43,585 nt of DNA, from assembly GCA_001603685.1 (NCBI GenBank), contig LUZO01000043.1, positions 1 through 43,585 on the forward strand, read 5' to 3'. Below are positions 33,622 through 43,440 of the stretch, piece by piece. Source of the stretch: Bacteroidales bacterium Bact_23. Its GTDB lineage: Bacteria; Bacteroidota; Bacteroidia; Bacteroidales; Lentimicrobiaceae. The translations under genes and the position numbers were made by a program. Positions within the stretch are counted from its first letter, which is position 1, and every line of letters starts with the position of its first letter. Under the pieces are notes generated by a model that worked only from the letters and a program-made list of their open reading frames with translations, was not told the DNA's origin and made no database searches.

Positions 33622-34900
33622 TGTTTCCGCGAAGAATGGTTACCGCACCTTTGTAGCTTTCATTTTTGAAATAGCCAAAGGTGTTTAGCCTGTAATAATA
33701 GGTACCGTCGGGTACATTGCCACCGTCCCAGTCGTTTTTATAATTGCTGTCGTCGAACACTTTCCGGCCCCAGCGGTCGAACACCACCAGTTCAAGGCGT
33801 AAAAACTCCAGCGTTACCGGAATGTAGTTGCTTCCGCTGCTGCTTCCCCCATCGTTCACCTTGGCAATCTTGAACTGATCATTAATGTTATCGCCATTTG
33901 GCGTAAACACATTGGGAATAAACAACTTAGTTTCACTCACCGGTATTCTGAAGATAATCAGGGTATCGCAGCCGTGGTTGTTCACAACGCGCAGTTTTAT
34001 TTCATAAGCTTCAAGGTCGGGAGTTGTTGCAGTAGAATAGGTATGCATAGGATTCCTTTCCCTCGACTTCGGAGAGCCGTCGCCAAAATCCCACAGCCAC
34101 TCCACAACACTCTGATCTTCAGTAAATGAAAACCTGACCGTCGGATTCTGGATATAAACCGTATCGGGATGGGTTTCCACTTCAACCTTTGTAGAAGGCA
34201 GTTCCGACACCCTGAAGTTGGTATCCAGCACGCACCCGTTGGCATCGGCGACATTAAGATTGTTGTAGCCGCTGCATGCACCGGTTTTAATGCTGTCGAA
34301 CGGTACCGGCTCGCCATTCCACAGATACTGATACGGTTTGGCACCACCGGTCACGAATGCGGCAATATTGGCATCGCAGCGGCCGGAACAGGTTGCATCA
34401 ATCTCCTCAATCTCAACATACAGCGAGGGGAACAGCTCTATGTCGGCATTCACATACTCCGACGGCATCTGTCCGCCATCCGCCTGCCTGTAGTAACACA
34501 CCGGTTCATCCCAGGCAATTGTTCCCGGCTGTGTGCCGGTTCTGAAAACCAGTTCCAGCAGCTTATCATTGGCAATGCTTATGGGAGCGGATGATTTCCA
34601 GGTAAATACGATTTTCGAGTCGCTCAGTTCCACATTCGAGAAACCGGTCAGCAACATGGGATGCAGTTGGCGATAGGTAAGATATGCAGCCGTTTGGGGC
34701 GGGAAAGTAAGGGTAAGTGAAATGGAATCCACATTTTCGACCGAAGTAACCATCACAGGCAATACCAACTGCGATTTCGGACACTCCAGCCCGCCGGGGA
34801 TTCCGGTAACATTAATCTGGCTGCGGACGGTGTTTCCGGCAATCAGCAGAAAAACCGCAACCATTGTGAATATAATTCTGAATAAAACTGGTCTCTTCAT
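33614..34900 (-). CDS. Secreted protein with SprB-like repeat, PKD and T9SS type B (CHU_C) domain
   Basis: Predicted surface or secreted cargo of the type IX system, 428 residues. Seen in order: signal peptide (residues about 1-28, ending near VRSQ); a cohesin-like beta domain, about 30-165; a SprB-type repeat, about 170-235 (GGAKPYQYLWNGEP); a PKD-like domain, about 240-330 (WLWDFGDGSPKSRERNP); and the gliding-motility C-terminal domain (LFIPNVFTPNGDNINDQF, then VFDRWGRKVFDD), which in this phylum directs export and anchoring. No enzymatic motif. Likely an adhesin-like protein; partner unknown. It stands alone on its strand. Confidence 0.87.
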   Translation of the reverse strand: MKRPVLFRIIFTMVAVFLLIAGNTVRSQINVTGIPGGLECPKSQLVLPVMVTSVENVDSISLTLTFPPQTAAYLTYRQLHPMLLTGFSNVELSDSKIVFTWKSSAPISIANDKLLELVFRTGTQPGTIAWDEPVCYYRQADGGQMPSEYVNADIELFPSLYVEIEEIDATCSGRCDANIAAFVTGGAKPYQYLWNGEPVPFDSIKTGACSGYNNLNVADANGCVLDTNFRVSELPSTKVEVETHPDTVYIQNPTVRFSFTEDQSVVEWLWDFGDGSPKSRERNPMHTYSTATTPDLEAYEIKLRVVNNHGCDTLIIFRIPVSETKLFIPNVFTPNGDNINDQFKIAKVNDGGSSSGSNYIPVTLEFLRLELVVFDRWGRKVFDDSNYKNDWDGGNVPDGTYYYRLNTFGYFKNESYKGAVTILRGNRK

Positions 34901-35041
34901 TAAGCTGGTTAAATTCCGTAATCAGCGGCCTGCAGGCGTGAACTGTGTAGTTACTTTATCAGCGGGCTAAATTACTGAAAAATCTTTTTATCAGCCTGAT
35001 AACGGAAAAACTAATGTTTTCGTGTGATGAAAGCCTAATTA

Positions 35042-35416
35042 TCAGTAATAACCGCCTGAAATCATCATCAGGGTGCATTTCCGCTCCGTTGCTATTCCCT
35101 GTTTTTCAACCAGTTCGGCCAGCTCCGGATTCCATGTCCCCGGATTAAAAATGATGCGTTCCGGTTTCAACCGGAGGATGTAATCGTAGAAGCGCACCTG
35201 ATTTTCGGGGCCCAGGTATAAGGTTACGGTGTGAATTCCGTTAAACTCCGGTTCTCCCGTTTTTATCTCCACGCCAGCCACCTCGCCTGTGCGCAGCCCC
35301 ACCGCCGACACCGGAAATCCGTAAGCAACCAGTTCGTTGATGCAGATGTTCGAATATCGTGATGGATTGAGGCTTGCACCCAGTACCAGCGTGTGTTTCA
35401 GTGATTTTGAAGTCAT
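35042..35416 (-). CDS. CoA-binding domain protein (YccU-like)
   Basis: A 124-residue Rossmann-fold protein of the CoA-binding family. Seen: HTLVLGASLNPSRYSN at the N-terminus (nucleotide-binding turn), a helix and GFPVSAVGLRTGEV, and a C-terminal IIFNPGTWNPELAELVEKQG segment. Such proteins bind CoA or similar nucleotides, but no reaction is assigned. It lies 64 bp after the pyrophosphatase gene on the same strand and may be co-transcribed with it. Confidence 0.85.
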   Translation of the reverse strand: MTSKSLKHTLVLGASLNPSRYSNICINELVAYGFPVSAVGLRTGEVAGVEIKTGEPEFNGIHTVTLYLGPENQVRFYDYILRLKPERIIFNPGTWNPELAELVEKQGIATERKCTLMMISGGYY

Positions 35417-35480
35417 GGCAGTTATAACGGCGGCTTCCCGCCCTATGCGGATAGTTTCCTGATTTTATGAAACCGGATGG

Positions 35481-36152
35481 CTATACTTCCGAAAGCATGG
35501 AATCGAGGTTCTCGAACTTCATGCGATAGTCGTCAATTGATGCTTCTATCACCTCACGCGCCTCCTTGGCATTGTAGGTGTGGGTAATCTCCACATTGAG
35601 CTCTTCGCCCGGCAACCCCTTGTAAGTCAGGAAGTAATGCTCAAGGCGCTTGACTATCTGAGCGGGCAGTTCTTCCACATCGGAATAGTTACCGTAAACG
35701 GCATCATTCTTCAGAACGGCAATGATCTTGTCGTCGGCCTGGTTACCATCGAACATCCTGAAACCGCCAATCGGAATGGCATGAACCAGGATATCGCCGT
35801 GTACAATGCTTTTCTCGGTGAGGATGCAAACATCAAGCGGATCGCCGTCACCAACAATATCCTTTTTGCCGGATTTGGAAGTTGCATATTCGGCTACCTT
35901 TTTTGCACATAATGTCTGGGGAATGAATCCGTAAAGCGCCGGAAGAACATTGGAATATTTCTGCGGCCGGTCGAGCCTCAGATACCCCGACACTTTGTCA
36001 ACCTCATACTTAACCGTATCGGTTGTAACCATTTCAACAAAACAAGTAAGAACATCAGGTGCATTCTCACCTATATCCACACCATGCCAGGGATGCGATT
36101 TGTAGCGAAGCCCCATCAGCCGGCCGATGGGATCCATGAGTCTGTTTGCCAT
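35481..36152 (-). CDS. ppa: Inorganic pyrophosphatase, family I
   Basis: Cytosolic Mg-dependent hydrolysis of pyrophosphate to phosphate. The 223-residue product shows KYEVDKVSGYLRLDR, YGFIPQTL and the signature GDGDPLDVCIL with its metal-binding aspartates, then AIPIGGFRM and DDKIIAVL. It is slightly longer than E. coli Ppa, with an N-terminal extension typical of the Bacteroidota form. The ATG at 36152 (MANRLMDPIGRL) is preferred over 36188. It is divergent from clpB across about 210 bp. Confidence 0.93.
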   Translation of the reverse strand: MANRLMDPIGRLMGLRYKSHPWHGVDIGENAPDVLTCFVEMVTTDTVKYEVDKVSGYLRLDRPQKYSNVLPALYGFIPQTLCAKKVAEYATSKSGKKDIVGDGDPLDVCILTEKSIVHGDILVHAIPIGGFRMFDGNQADDKIIAVLKNDAVYGNYSDVEELPAQIVKRLEHYFLTYKGLPGEELNVEITHTYNAKEAREVIEASIDDYRMKFENLDSMLSEV

Positions 36153-36366
36153 AACCTTTGTATTAATCGGTTTGCTTTGAAAGCACAAAGGTAAGAGGCT
36201 TTTTCGGTATTTGCACCAATATAAAAAAAAAGTATTATGTCATTCCGGCAAACAGGAAGAGTTAGATATGTCATTTTGTCGTATATGTAACCGTTTTTTA
36301 ACATGGCAGGACTTTTGTAATTTACCTGTCCGCTATCAAATAGCATGAAAGGAGAAAAAAAAAGAT

Positions 36367-38955
36367 ATGAATCTGAACAATTTTACCATAAAATCACAAC
36401 AGGCCATTCAGGCGGCAGGCGAACTGGCTGCCGGTCAGAATCAGCAGGCAATTGAAACTGCACATCTGCTGAAAGCGCTGATGATGACCGATGAGAACAT
36501 CGTAAACTTTCTTTTCGGTAAGCTGGGGGTAAACACCACCAACATAGGCCGCACGCTCGATGCAATGATACAGCGCTTTCCGAAAGTAAGCGGCGGTGAA
36601 CCCTATCTGGGCAATGCCGCCTCAAGGGCTTTGCAAAATGCCATTTCGGCAGCACAGGCGATGAAGGATGAGTATGTTTCCATTGAGCACATAATGCTTG
36701 GGCTGCTTTCGGCAGGTGATCAGGTTTCGGATATGCTGAAACAGGCCGGTATGAACGAAAAAGACCTGAAATCGGCCATTGCCGACCTTCGCAAAGGCTC
36801 AAAGGCAAATACCGCTTCGGCAGAAGACTCGTTCAACGCCCTGAACCGCTATGCCCTGAACCTCAACGAGCAGGCGCGAAACGGCAAGCTCGATCCGGTA
36901 ATCGGCCGTGATGAGGAGATCAGAAGGGTGCTGCAGATTCTTTCGCGACGCACCAAAAACAACCCCATTCTGATCGGAGAGCCGGGCGTAGGTAAAACCG
37001 CCATCGCCGAAGGGCTTGCACACCGCATCATCAACAGCGATGTGCCGGAAAACCTGAAAACGAAGAAGATATTCTCGCTCGATATGGGGGCTCTGATTGC
37101 CGGCGCCAAATACAAGGGCGAATTTGAAGAGAGGCTGAAAAGCGTCATCAAAGAGGTGATCGAATCCGACGGAGAGGTTATCCTGTTTATCGACGAAATC
37201 CACACCCTGGTCGGAGCCGGAGGCGGCGACGGCGCCATGGATGCCGCAAACATCCTGAAACCGGCGCTTGCCCGCGGCGAACTTCGCGCCATAGGAGCAA
37301 CCACGCTGAATGAATATCAGAAGTACTTTGAAAAGGACAAGGCCCTCGAGCGCCGTTTCCAGATCGTAATGATTGACGAACCGGATACGCTGAGCGCCAT
37401 CTCCATCCTTCGGGGACTTAAGGAGCGTTACGAAACCCACCATCAGGTGAGAATCAAGGACGAAGCCATCATCAGCGCCGTGGAACTGTCGCACCGTTAC
37501 ATCAGCGACAGATTCCTTCCCGACAAGGCAATCGACCTGATTGACGAAGCCGCCGCAAGACTCAGGCTGCAGATCAATTCGGTACCAGAAGAGCTGGACG
37601 AGGTGGAACGCCACATCAAACAACTGGAGATAGAACGCGAGGCGATGAAGCGCGAAGGCGACGAACAGAGGCTGAAAGCCATCGGCAGCGAACTGGCTAA
37701 CCTGCAGGAAGAGCGGAATACCATTGCCGGAAGGTGGAAAGCCGAAAAAGAGGTGGTTGATGCCATCCAGCAGACCAAGAAATCGATTGAGCAGTACCGT
37801 TTCGAAGCCGAACGGGCCGAACGCGAAGGCGATTACGGCCGCGTAGCCGAAATCCGCTACGGACTGATAAAATCAGCAGAGCAGAAACTAAGTGAGCTGA
37901 ACAAACAGCTCGCCGAAATGCAGTCGGTTTCGGCGCTGATCAAGGAAGAGGTTGGCTCGGAAGAGATTGCCGAGGTGGTTTCGCGCTGGACGGGCATACC
38001 GGTAAACCGGATGCTGCAGAGCGAAAGAGAAAAACTGCTGAACCTGGAAGATGAACTTCACAAACGGGTAATCGGCCAGGATGAGGCGATAGAGGCCATT
38101 TCGGATGCCATCCGCCGCAGCCGTGCCGGACTGCAGGACAGCCGCCGGCCCATCGGCTCATTTATCTTTCTTGGCACAACCGGAGTAGGTAAAACCGAGC
38201 TGGCAAGGGCGCTGGCAGAGTTTCTGTTCGACGACGAAAACTCCATGGTGAGAATAGATATGTCGGAGTATCAGGAGCGGCACACCGTATCAAGGCTGAT
38301 CGGAGCGCCTCCGGGATATGTGGGCTACGACGAAGGCGGACAGCTTACCGAAAAGGTAAGGCGCAAACCATACTCGGTGGTGCTGCTCGATGAAATAGAA
38401 AAGGCTCACCCCGATGTGTTCAACATTCTGCTTCAGGTGCTTGACGACGGCCGGCTGACCGACAACAAAGGAAGGACCGCCGATTTCAGAAACACCATCA
38501 TCATCATGACTTCGAACCTCGGATCGCACATCATCAGCGAACGCACATCCGACCTCGGAGAAAAAGACAGAGAAAAGGTGTTTGAAAGCACAAAGGCAGA
38601 GGTTCTCGAACTTTTGCGAAAAACCATCCGCCCCGAATTCCTGAACCGAATTGACGAAATCATTATGTTCAGGCCGCTGACCGAGGAAGAGATCCATGGC
38701 GTAGTAAAGCTCCAGCTTGATCATCTGAAGGATATTCTTGCCGGCAACGGAATCAGCCTGAAATACACCGAAGCCGCGGCTGCACTGATAGCCGAAATGG
38801 GCTTCGACCCGCAGTATGGCGCCCGCCCCGTAAAAAGGGTAATTCAGCGCGAAGTACTGAACGAGTTGTCGAAGAAAATCCTGAAAGGCGAAGTCAGCAA
38901 AGAGGTGGATATCACCCTCGACAGAGCCGGCGACGGACTCGTTTTCAGAAACTAA
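36367..38955 (+). CDS. clpB: ATP-dependent disaggregase ClpB
   Basis: Hexameric AAA+ chaperone that, with DnaK, dissolves heat-damaged aggregates. The 862-residue product has the Clp N domain (FTIKSQQAIQAAGELAA), NBD1 with Walker A GEPGVGKTA (K210) and Walker B FIDEIHTLVGAG, the coiled-coil M domain, about 400-530, that separates ClpB from ClpA/C, NBD2 with GTTGVGKTE (K609) and LLDEIEKAHPDVFN, and the sensor-2 region GARPVKRVIQ. A GGAG-like sequence lies 12-15 nt before the ATG. No CIRCE-like operator was seen. A two-way terminator follows. Confidence 0.96.
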   Translation: MNLNNFTIKSQQAIQAAGELAAGQNQQAIETAHLLKALMMTDENIVNFLFGKLGVNTTNIGRTLDAMIQRFPKVSGGEPYLGNAASRALQNAISAAQAMKDEYVSIEHIMLGLLSAGDQVSDMLKQAGMNEKDLKSAIADLRKGSKANTASAEDSFNALNRYALNLNEQARNGKLDPVIGRDEEIRRVLQILSRRTKNNPILIGEPGVGKTAIAEGLAHRIINSDVPENLKTKKIFSLDMGALIAGAKYKGEFEERLKSVIKEVIESDGEVILFIDEIHTLVGAGGGDGAMDAANILKPALARGELRAIGATTLNEYQKYFEKDKALERRFQIVMIDEPDTLSAISILRGLKERYETHHQVRIKDEAIISAVELSHRYISDRFLPDKAIDLIDEAAARLRLQINSVPEELDEVERHIKQLEIEREAMKREGDEQRLKAIGSELANLQEERNTIAGRWKAEKEVVDAIQQTKKSIEQYRFEAERAEREGDYGRVAEIRYGLIKSAEQKLSELNKQLAEMQSVSALIKEEVGSEEIAEVVSRWTGIPVNRMLQSEREKLLNLEDELHKRVIGQDEAIEAISDAIRRSRAGLQDSRRPIGSFIFLGTTGVGKTELARALAEFLFDDENSMVRIDMSEYQERHTVSRLIGAPPGYVGYDEGGQLTEKVRRKPYSVVLLDEIEKAHPDVFNILLQVLDDGRLTDNKGRTADFRNTIIIMTSNLGSHIISERTSDLGEKDREKVFESTKAEVLELLRKTIRPEFLNRIDEIIMFRPLTEEEIHGVVKLQLDHLKDILAGNGISLKYTEAAAALIAEMGFDPQYGARPVKRVIQREVLNELSKKILKGEVSKEVDITLDRAGDGLVFRN

Positions 38956-38960
38956 GCTTC

Positions 38961-38994
38961 AAAAAGGCTGCCTTCAAAACGGGCAGCCTTTTTT
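38961..38994. terminator. Bidirectional terminator between clpB and dnaX
   Basis: Perfect inverted repeat AAAAGGCTGCC (38962-38972) and GGCAGCCTTTT (38982-38992), with a 9-nt loop and T runs in both directions. It separates two convergent stop codons (38955 and 38995). Confidence 0.9.
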
Positions 38995-40854
38995 CTATAT
39001 CTCAATATCGAGATTCAACTGGTTTTTCAGCAGAATAATATCCGGATTCTCCTCAGCCAGCCGCTGGAACTTCTCTTTTCCGGAATAAGGCATTTTGACT
39101 GTTATCGTTTGTTCTTCAACGGTAACTTCAAGGGTTATCCCCCAGTTTTTCAATTCTTTGCGCAGACGCTCCAGAATCCCCGGCCGGTTTGCAACAAGTT
39201 CTCCTTCCTGAATTTTGTTGCCCACAGCCACCTGAACCCTGTAATCGTCATTTACCTGCGGTATTCTGAATGCCATGGTATTGGACAAACTGGGCGACTC
39301 TTCTTCAAAGGAGGCCGCCACTGTTTTCCAGGCCGCCTCCAGCCTTGCCTGACTAAAAGCTTCCCGGTCCGGTGGCAGTTTCTCCCCCGCCACTCCCGCT
39401 GGCTCGCTGCTCTCTTCGGCTTTGGCTGCGCCGCCGGTTTTCATCAGATCGCCAACATTGATGCCGGTAAATGAACTTTTCTTTTCAGCCGGTTTTTTCT
39501 CTTCTTCTGCCGGTTTCTGATAAGTTGTTTCCGGCTCGGCTGCCCGGTTTGCCGGCTGTGGTTCCGGCACCGGAACCGGCTGCTGAATGGGTATCACCGG
39601 TGTTGGCTCCGCTTTTGCCTGAGGCTCAACCGGAGGCTGAGGCCGAACCTGAGCAGGGGGCTGTACGGGTTGCTGTGCCGGTGGCTGAGCAGCAGTTGCC
39701 GGCTTTTCAGGCATTTTGGCCGCGACGGGCGCTGCTGCCGGATTGGACGGCGGCTGAATCGGCGAAGCCAGATTGCAAAGCTGCAGCATAGCAATTTCAA
39801 GGTGAAGCCGCTTGTTGTTGCTGATCTTATAGTTCAGGTCGCACTCGTTGGTTATGGTGAGTGCCTTCAGCAGAAAAGCGGGATGGCACGATTGAGACTG
39901 CTGAAGATAGAGGTTACGGATGTTTGCACTGGTTTCGAGCAGGTTAACCGTTTCAGGATCACGGCTTACCAGCAGGTTGCGGAAATGCTCGCCCAGTCCC
40001 GTAACAAAGTGCTGGCCGTCGAAACCATTGTCGAGCACCTCATTTACAAGCAACAGCGTCTGGCTCACATCGCCCTGAAGAATGTAACTGGTGACTTTGA
40101 AATAATAGTCGTAATCAAGCACATTCAGGTTTTCGATCACCTGGCTGTAGGTAAGCTCATTTCCGGCAAAACTTACCAGCTGATCGAACATGGAGAGGGC
40201 ATCGCGCAGACCGCCATCCGCTTTCTGAGCTATGATGTGGAGCGCATCCGGATCGGCTGTAACCTGCTCGCTCTCAGCCACCCAGGCAAGGTGATGGGCG
40301 ATATCCTCCACCCCTATCCTGCGGAAATCGAACACCTGGCAACGCGAAAGAATGGTGGGCAGAATTTTATGCTTCTCCGTAGTGGCAAGAATGAACTTGG
40401 CATAAGCGGGCGGCTCTTCCAGCGTTTTCAGAAACGCATTGAAGGCTGCCGTTGACAACATGTGCACCTCATCGATGATATATACCTTGTATTTTCCCGT
40501 TTGCGGCGGAATGCGCACCTGCTCAACCAGGCTGCGGATATCGTCAACCGAATTGTTCGAAGCGGCATCAAGTTCGTAAATATTGAATGAAGAGGATTTA
40601 TTGAACGATACGCACGATTCGCACTGATTGCAGGCTTCGCCTTCGGGTGTCAGAGCCGTGCAGTTAATGGTCTTGGCCATGATACGGGCGCAGGTGGTCT
40701 TCCCTACCCCCCGCGGACCGGTAAATAAAAATGCCTGTGCAATCTGGTTGTTGCGGATTGCATTCTTCAGGGTATTGGTAATCGACGGCTGTCCGATAAC
40801 GGTGGCAAAGGAAGCCGGGCGGTATTTTCGGGCTGATACAATAAAATTATCCAT
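38995..40854 (-). CDS. dnaX: DNA polymerase III subunit gamma/tau
   Basis: Clamp-loader ATPase of the replisome. The 619-residue product has the AAA+ module with Walker A GPRGVGKTTCA (K52), a Zn-type cysteine set (NCTALTPEGEACNQCESC), Walker B DEVHMLSTAAFN and sensor 1 ILATTEKHKILPTILSRCQ, then domain III, a Pro/Ala/Gln-rich linker, about 375-470, and a tau-like C-terminal domain (about 500-619). The start at 40854 (MDNFIVSARKYRP) is preferred over 40917. The whole long form is one frame; no strong E. coli-type slippery site was seen. Confidence 0.95.
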   Translation of the reverse strand: MDNFIVSARKYRPASFATVIGQPSITNTLKNAIRNNQIAQAFLFTGPRGVGKTTCARIMAKTINCTALTPEGEACNQCESCVSFNKSSSFNIYELDAASNNSVDDIRSLVEQVRIPPQTGKYKVYIIDEVHMLSTAAFNAFLKTLEEPPAYAKFILATTEKHKILPTILSRCQVFDFRRIGVEDIAHHLAWVAESEQVTADPDALHIIAQKADGGLRDALSMFDQLVSFAGNELTYSQVIENLNVLDYDYYFKVTSYILQGDVSQTLLLVNEVLDNGFDGQHFVTGLGEHFRNLLVSRDPETVNLLETSANIRNLYLQQSQSCHPAFLLKALTITNECDLNYKISNNKRLHLEIAMLQLCNLASPIQPPSNPAAAPVAAKMPEKPATAAQPPAQQPVQPPAQVRPQPPVEPQAKAEPTPVIPIQQPVPVPEPQPANRAAEPETTYQKPAEEEKKPAEKKSSFTGINVGDLMKTGGAAKAEESSEPAGVAGEKLPPDREAFSQARLEAAWKTVAASFEEESPSLSNTMAFRIPQVNDDYRVQVAVGNKIQEGELVANRPGILERLRKELKNWGITLEVTVEEQTITVKMPYSGKEKFQRLAEENPDIILLKNQLNLDIEI

Positions 40855-41043
40855 TGCGGCCAATTGCTGTTTTTGGGAGGTCAAACTTACAGGAAAATTC
40901 AATTGCCCTGACAGCAATTCCCGATTTTGGACGCTTTTTCAGGCAGTTTTTATAAACAGCAGATTAGAAGAGGCTAAAACACAACAAATGAAGTATTCCG
41001 CTCCGTCTGTTACTAAAACCGCTTGTCTGGTAAAACCGGTTTA

Positions 41044-43107
41044 TCAAAGCTTTATATCCTGGGGGCTGGTTATTTCAATCAGGTTGGCGGATTCTTTAAA
41101 ATCAACCCCGGCCAATGGGTCATATTCTTTGAACTTATCAAATGCAAGTCCTGTCAGGCTGGCTATTTTCTGTATAGGCAACTGATAAGTTTTAAACTGC
41201 CCGAAGCCATCTTCCCGTATTCCTTCTGCTATTCTGAAATCTTCAATATTATCAGGTTGTTTTAGCATATAACCGGTTACCGACGGCTCCCCGTTTTCCT
41301 TGATTACTGCAGCCACTTTCCAGAACTCCAGCGGCAAAAGCACGCCACGGTAGGGAATATCATCCTCGCTAAAAACGGGGCCGGTAAATACGGAAACCTT
41401 AACTCCTTCCTTTCCGGCATTTTTCAGGATATAATCTTCCAGGCTAAGCCAGGTTTTCCGGTTAAGGTTCATATGCTGCGGAGCAGAGTTCGTAAAATGG
41501 AAGGTATCATCATTTGCAGCATCCGCATTGGCACCCCAAACCGGATCGAGTCTCCGTACCATATGGCCACGGTCCAGATCGTTTTTATCATACACCTCCG
41601 GCCCGGTCTGGTATTTCTCATCCATTCTCGGATCAAGAATCCATTTTGTATTTTCCCGTTTATTGCTTTCCAGCTTCTCTCCATGGATATTCACCGCCGT
41701 CAGGACACATAATTTACGGTGTTTATGAATGGCTACTGAAAAATTGAAGTAGTGTAAGAGATGCTTATTCTTTGATGTCGGGTTACAGATCGGGGCTAAA
41801 ACATCTGCCTGCTTTTTTACCAGGTCTTCAATCTTTATCCTGAATTTGGATGTTTTAACAAAGCTTGCATCGTAACCCTTGCGGTCGCCATACTTCTGAT
41901 TCACTGCAGGATCAATTGTGTAGGAGGTTTTCTGTTCTTCTTCAATTGCCGTAAAATTGCCTGCACTTAACTGCAGTCCGCTTCCCAACCCAACCGAGAT
42001 TTCCAGAGGTATGTGAAATGTAATTTTGTTGTTAATTATGGATATAAGTTTCCTGCCATCAATATTTTTCGGGTCAAAAATCAGCGACTGTCCCGACACT
42101 GTATCGTCAGCCTTAAAGGCCGGCAGTGTAAATATCTCATTTACAAGACTATTTGGCATATTATTGCTTTTTAAATCCGCCAGAATGGCACTAATATTTA
42201 TTCCTTCGTTCGAAATCCAATCAATAAATGAATCATCCATGCCTGGCTGAAAAACACCCCCGTCCTTGCATAAATAGTTACCGTTGTCATCCTTTTTAGG
42301 AACACCGCTATGGTGCAGCGCCACTACCTGCCACTGATCATTAAACACGGGCGAACCGGACGACCCCTGAGCAGTATCAGTCATATAGGTAATATAGTTC
42401 TCATCTTTGGTTAAAACCTCATTTTCCCTGATGGCTATTTGTTTATAACCGCCACCCGGATGCTGGATTATGGAAACAAACTCAGAAACCACAACTGTAT
42501 TCCGTTCTTCAGAAAGCTTCAAATATCCAAACTCACTGATGCTCCGATTTCTGGTTTTCGAGGTAGATTTAATTGCAACAACAGTGTAATCAAGTTCTGC
42601 ATTTGTGTAGAAGTACTTTTCCGGATCAAGATCGAATAATATGCTGGTTGCTGGGGTTCCCTTCAGGTTATATTCATAATTGAACTCGGCAAAACTGTTC
42701 GCTGCAGACCCGCTATCCGCAAGTATATGGTTATTTGTCAGTAATAAATCAGGAGTTATCAAAAAGCCGGTGCCATACCCTTCATTACCTCCTTTAATGT
42801 TTTTAACATGTATTCTGCAAACAGCTCTGGAAGCTATATAACCCAATGTCAGGTAATTAATGCTCACCAAATCATTATTGCCGATAATTCTCTCTTTTGC
42901 AAAATCAAAAGGTTCGGCTTTGTTTACCGAAAGAGTGCCTAACCTTTCATTTAGATTTCTTTCTCTTTCCTCCTTCTTTAACTTTTCTTCCTTCTTTTGT
43001 GCTTCCAACGAACTGTCGGTTGCCGTTTTTTCGGTAAAAGCCATCCTTTCTATTGGACTTTGACGCCTTTCCGTCTTTTCAATAAAATCCAGATTAAATA
43101 GTTTCAT
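41044..43107 (-). CDS. Trypsin-like protease fused to DNA/RNA non-specific endonuclease
   Basis: A 687-residue two-enzyme fusion with no signal peptide or membrane helix, so probably cytosolic. Residues about 20-70 are charged and coiled-coil-like (EAQKKEEKLKKEERER). The protease part (about 90-300) has a full S1-type triad: H127 (LLTNNHILAD), D173 (ELDYTVVAI) and S250 (TAQGSSGSPVF). After a linker domain of unknown fold (about 310-450), the nuclease part (about 460-665) has the NUC motif LDRGHMVRRLD with catalytic H515 and the metal-site Asn region (HFTNSAPQHMNLNRKTW). The gene is visibly A+T-richer than dnaX next to it, and is preceded by broken small genes. An effector activated by proteolysis is an inference. 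Confidence 0.88.
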   Translation of the reverse strand: MKLFNLDFIEKTERRQSPIERMAFTEKTATDSSLEAQKKEEKLKKEERERNLNERLGTLSVNKAEPFDFAKERIIGNNDLVSINYLTLGYIASRAVCRIHVKNIKGGNEGYGTGFLITPDLLLTNNHILADSGSAANSFAEFNYEYNLKGTPATSILFDLDPEKYFYTNAELDYTVVAIKSTSKTRNRSISEFGYLKLSEERNTVVVSEFVSIIQHPGGGYKQIAIRENEVLTKDENYITYMTDTAQGSSGSPVFNDQWQVVALHHSGVPKKDDNGNYLCKDGGVFQPGMDDSFIDWISNEGINISAILADLKSNNMPNSLVNEIFTLPAFKADDTVSGQSLIFDPKNIDGRKLISIINNKITFHIPLEISVGLGSGLQLSAGNFTAIEEEQKTSYTIDPAVNQKYGDRKGYDASFVKTSKFRIKIEDLVKKQADVLAPICNPTSKNKHLLHYFNFSVAIHKHRKLCVLTAVNIHGEKLESNKRENTKWILDPRMDEKYQTGPEVYDKNDLDRGHMVRRLDPVWGANADAANDDTFHFTNSAPQHMNLNRKTWLSLEDYILKNAGKEGVKVSVFTGPVFSEDDIPYRGVLLPLEFWKVAAVIKENGEPSVTGYMLKQPDNIEDFRIAEGIREDGFGQFKTYQLPIQKIASLTGLAFDKFKEYDPLAGVDFKESANLIEITSPQDIKL

Positions 43108-43128
43108 ATCTCTTTGAATTAAAATAAG

Positions 43129-43440
43129 TTAACTGATTAACTTTAATTTCACAGGAATTTCCGGCAATGACCAATAACATTTCACCAGAATGCGATACTC
43201 ATATTTGATGATCTGCCTTCAGTCAGATTGCCATATTCATTAACAAGAATTATGGAAGTCGGTTTATAGTTAACAATAGAACAAAGGCAGTTTTTCAGTT
43301 TATTGACAGTACCAAATGTACTGAATATATTTTTAACATCATTGCATTCCAGAGCTATCAGGGATTAAATCCTTGCACTTCATTCATTTCACCGAACAAA
43401 ATTTCTGAAGTAGGCTGAAATGGTTTCTTTTTTTATGCAT
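43129..43440 (-). pseudogene. Frameshifted small gene upstream of the protease-nuclease
   Basis: No long frame is intact here, but three open segments follow each other on the minus strand: from ATG 43438-43440 into a segment containing KPFQPTSEILFGEMNEVQG (shift at the T7 run, 43428-43434, as written on the plus strand); then LIALECNDVKNIFSTFG and onward (shift near 43361-43363); then IIKYEYRILVKCYWSLPEIP to a TAA at 43129-43131 (shift near 43215-43217). Each break is repaired by adding one base, giving about 104 residues. The ATG directly follows the stop of the preceding gene, and the repaired end is 21 bp before the fusion gene, which looks like operon spacing. It is either a decayed gene or a run of sequencing deletions. 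No family recognised. Confidence 0.4.

Noticed and set aside
39440..39560. Programmed frameshift site in dnaX
   Set aside because: The coding strand has A-runs in the EEKKPAEKK region, but no A AAA AAG heptamer followed by a strong stem was found, so a gamma-form frameshift is not supported.
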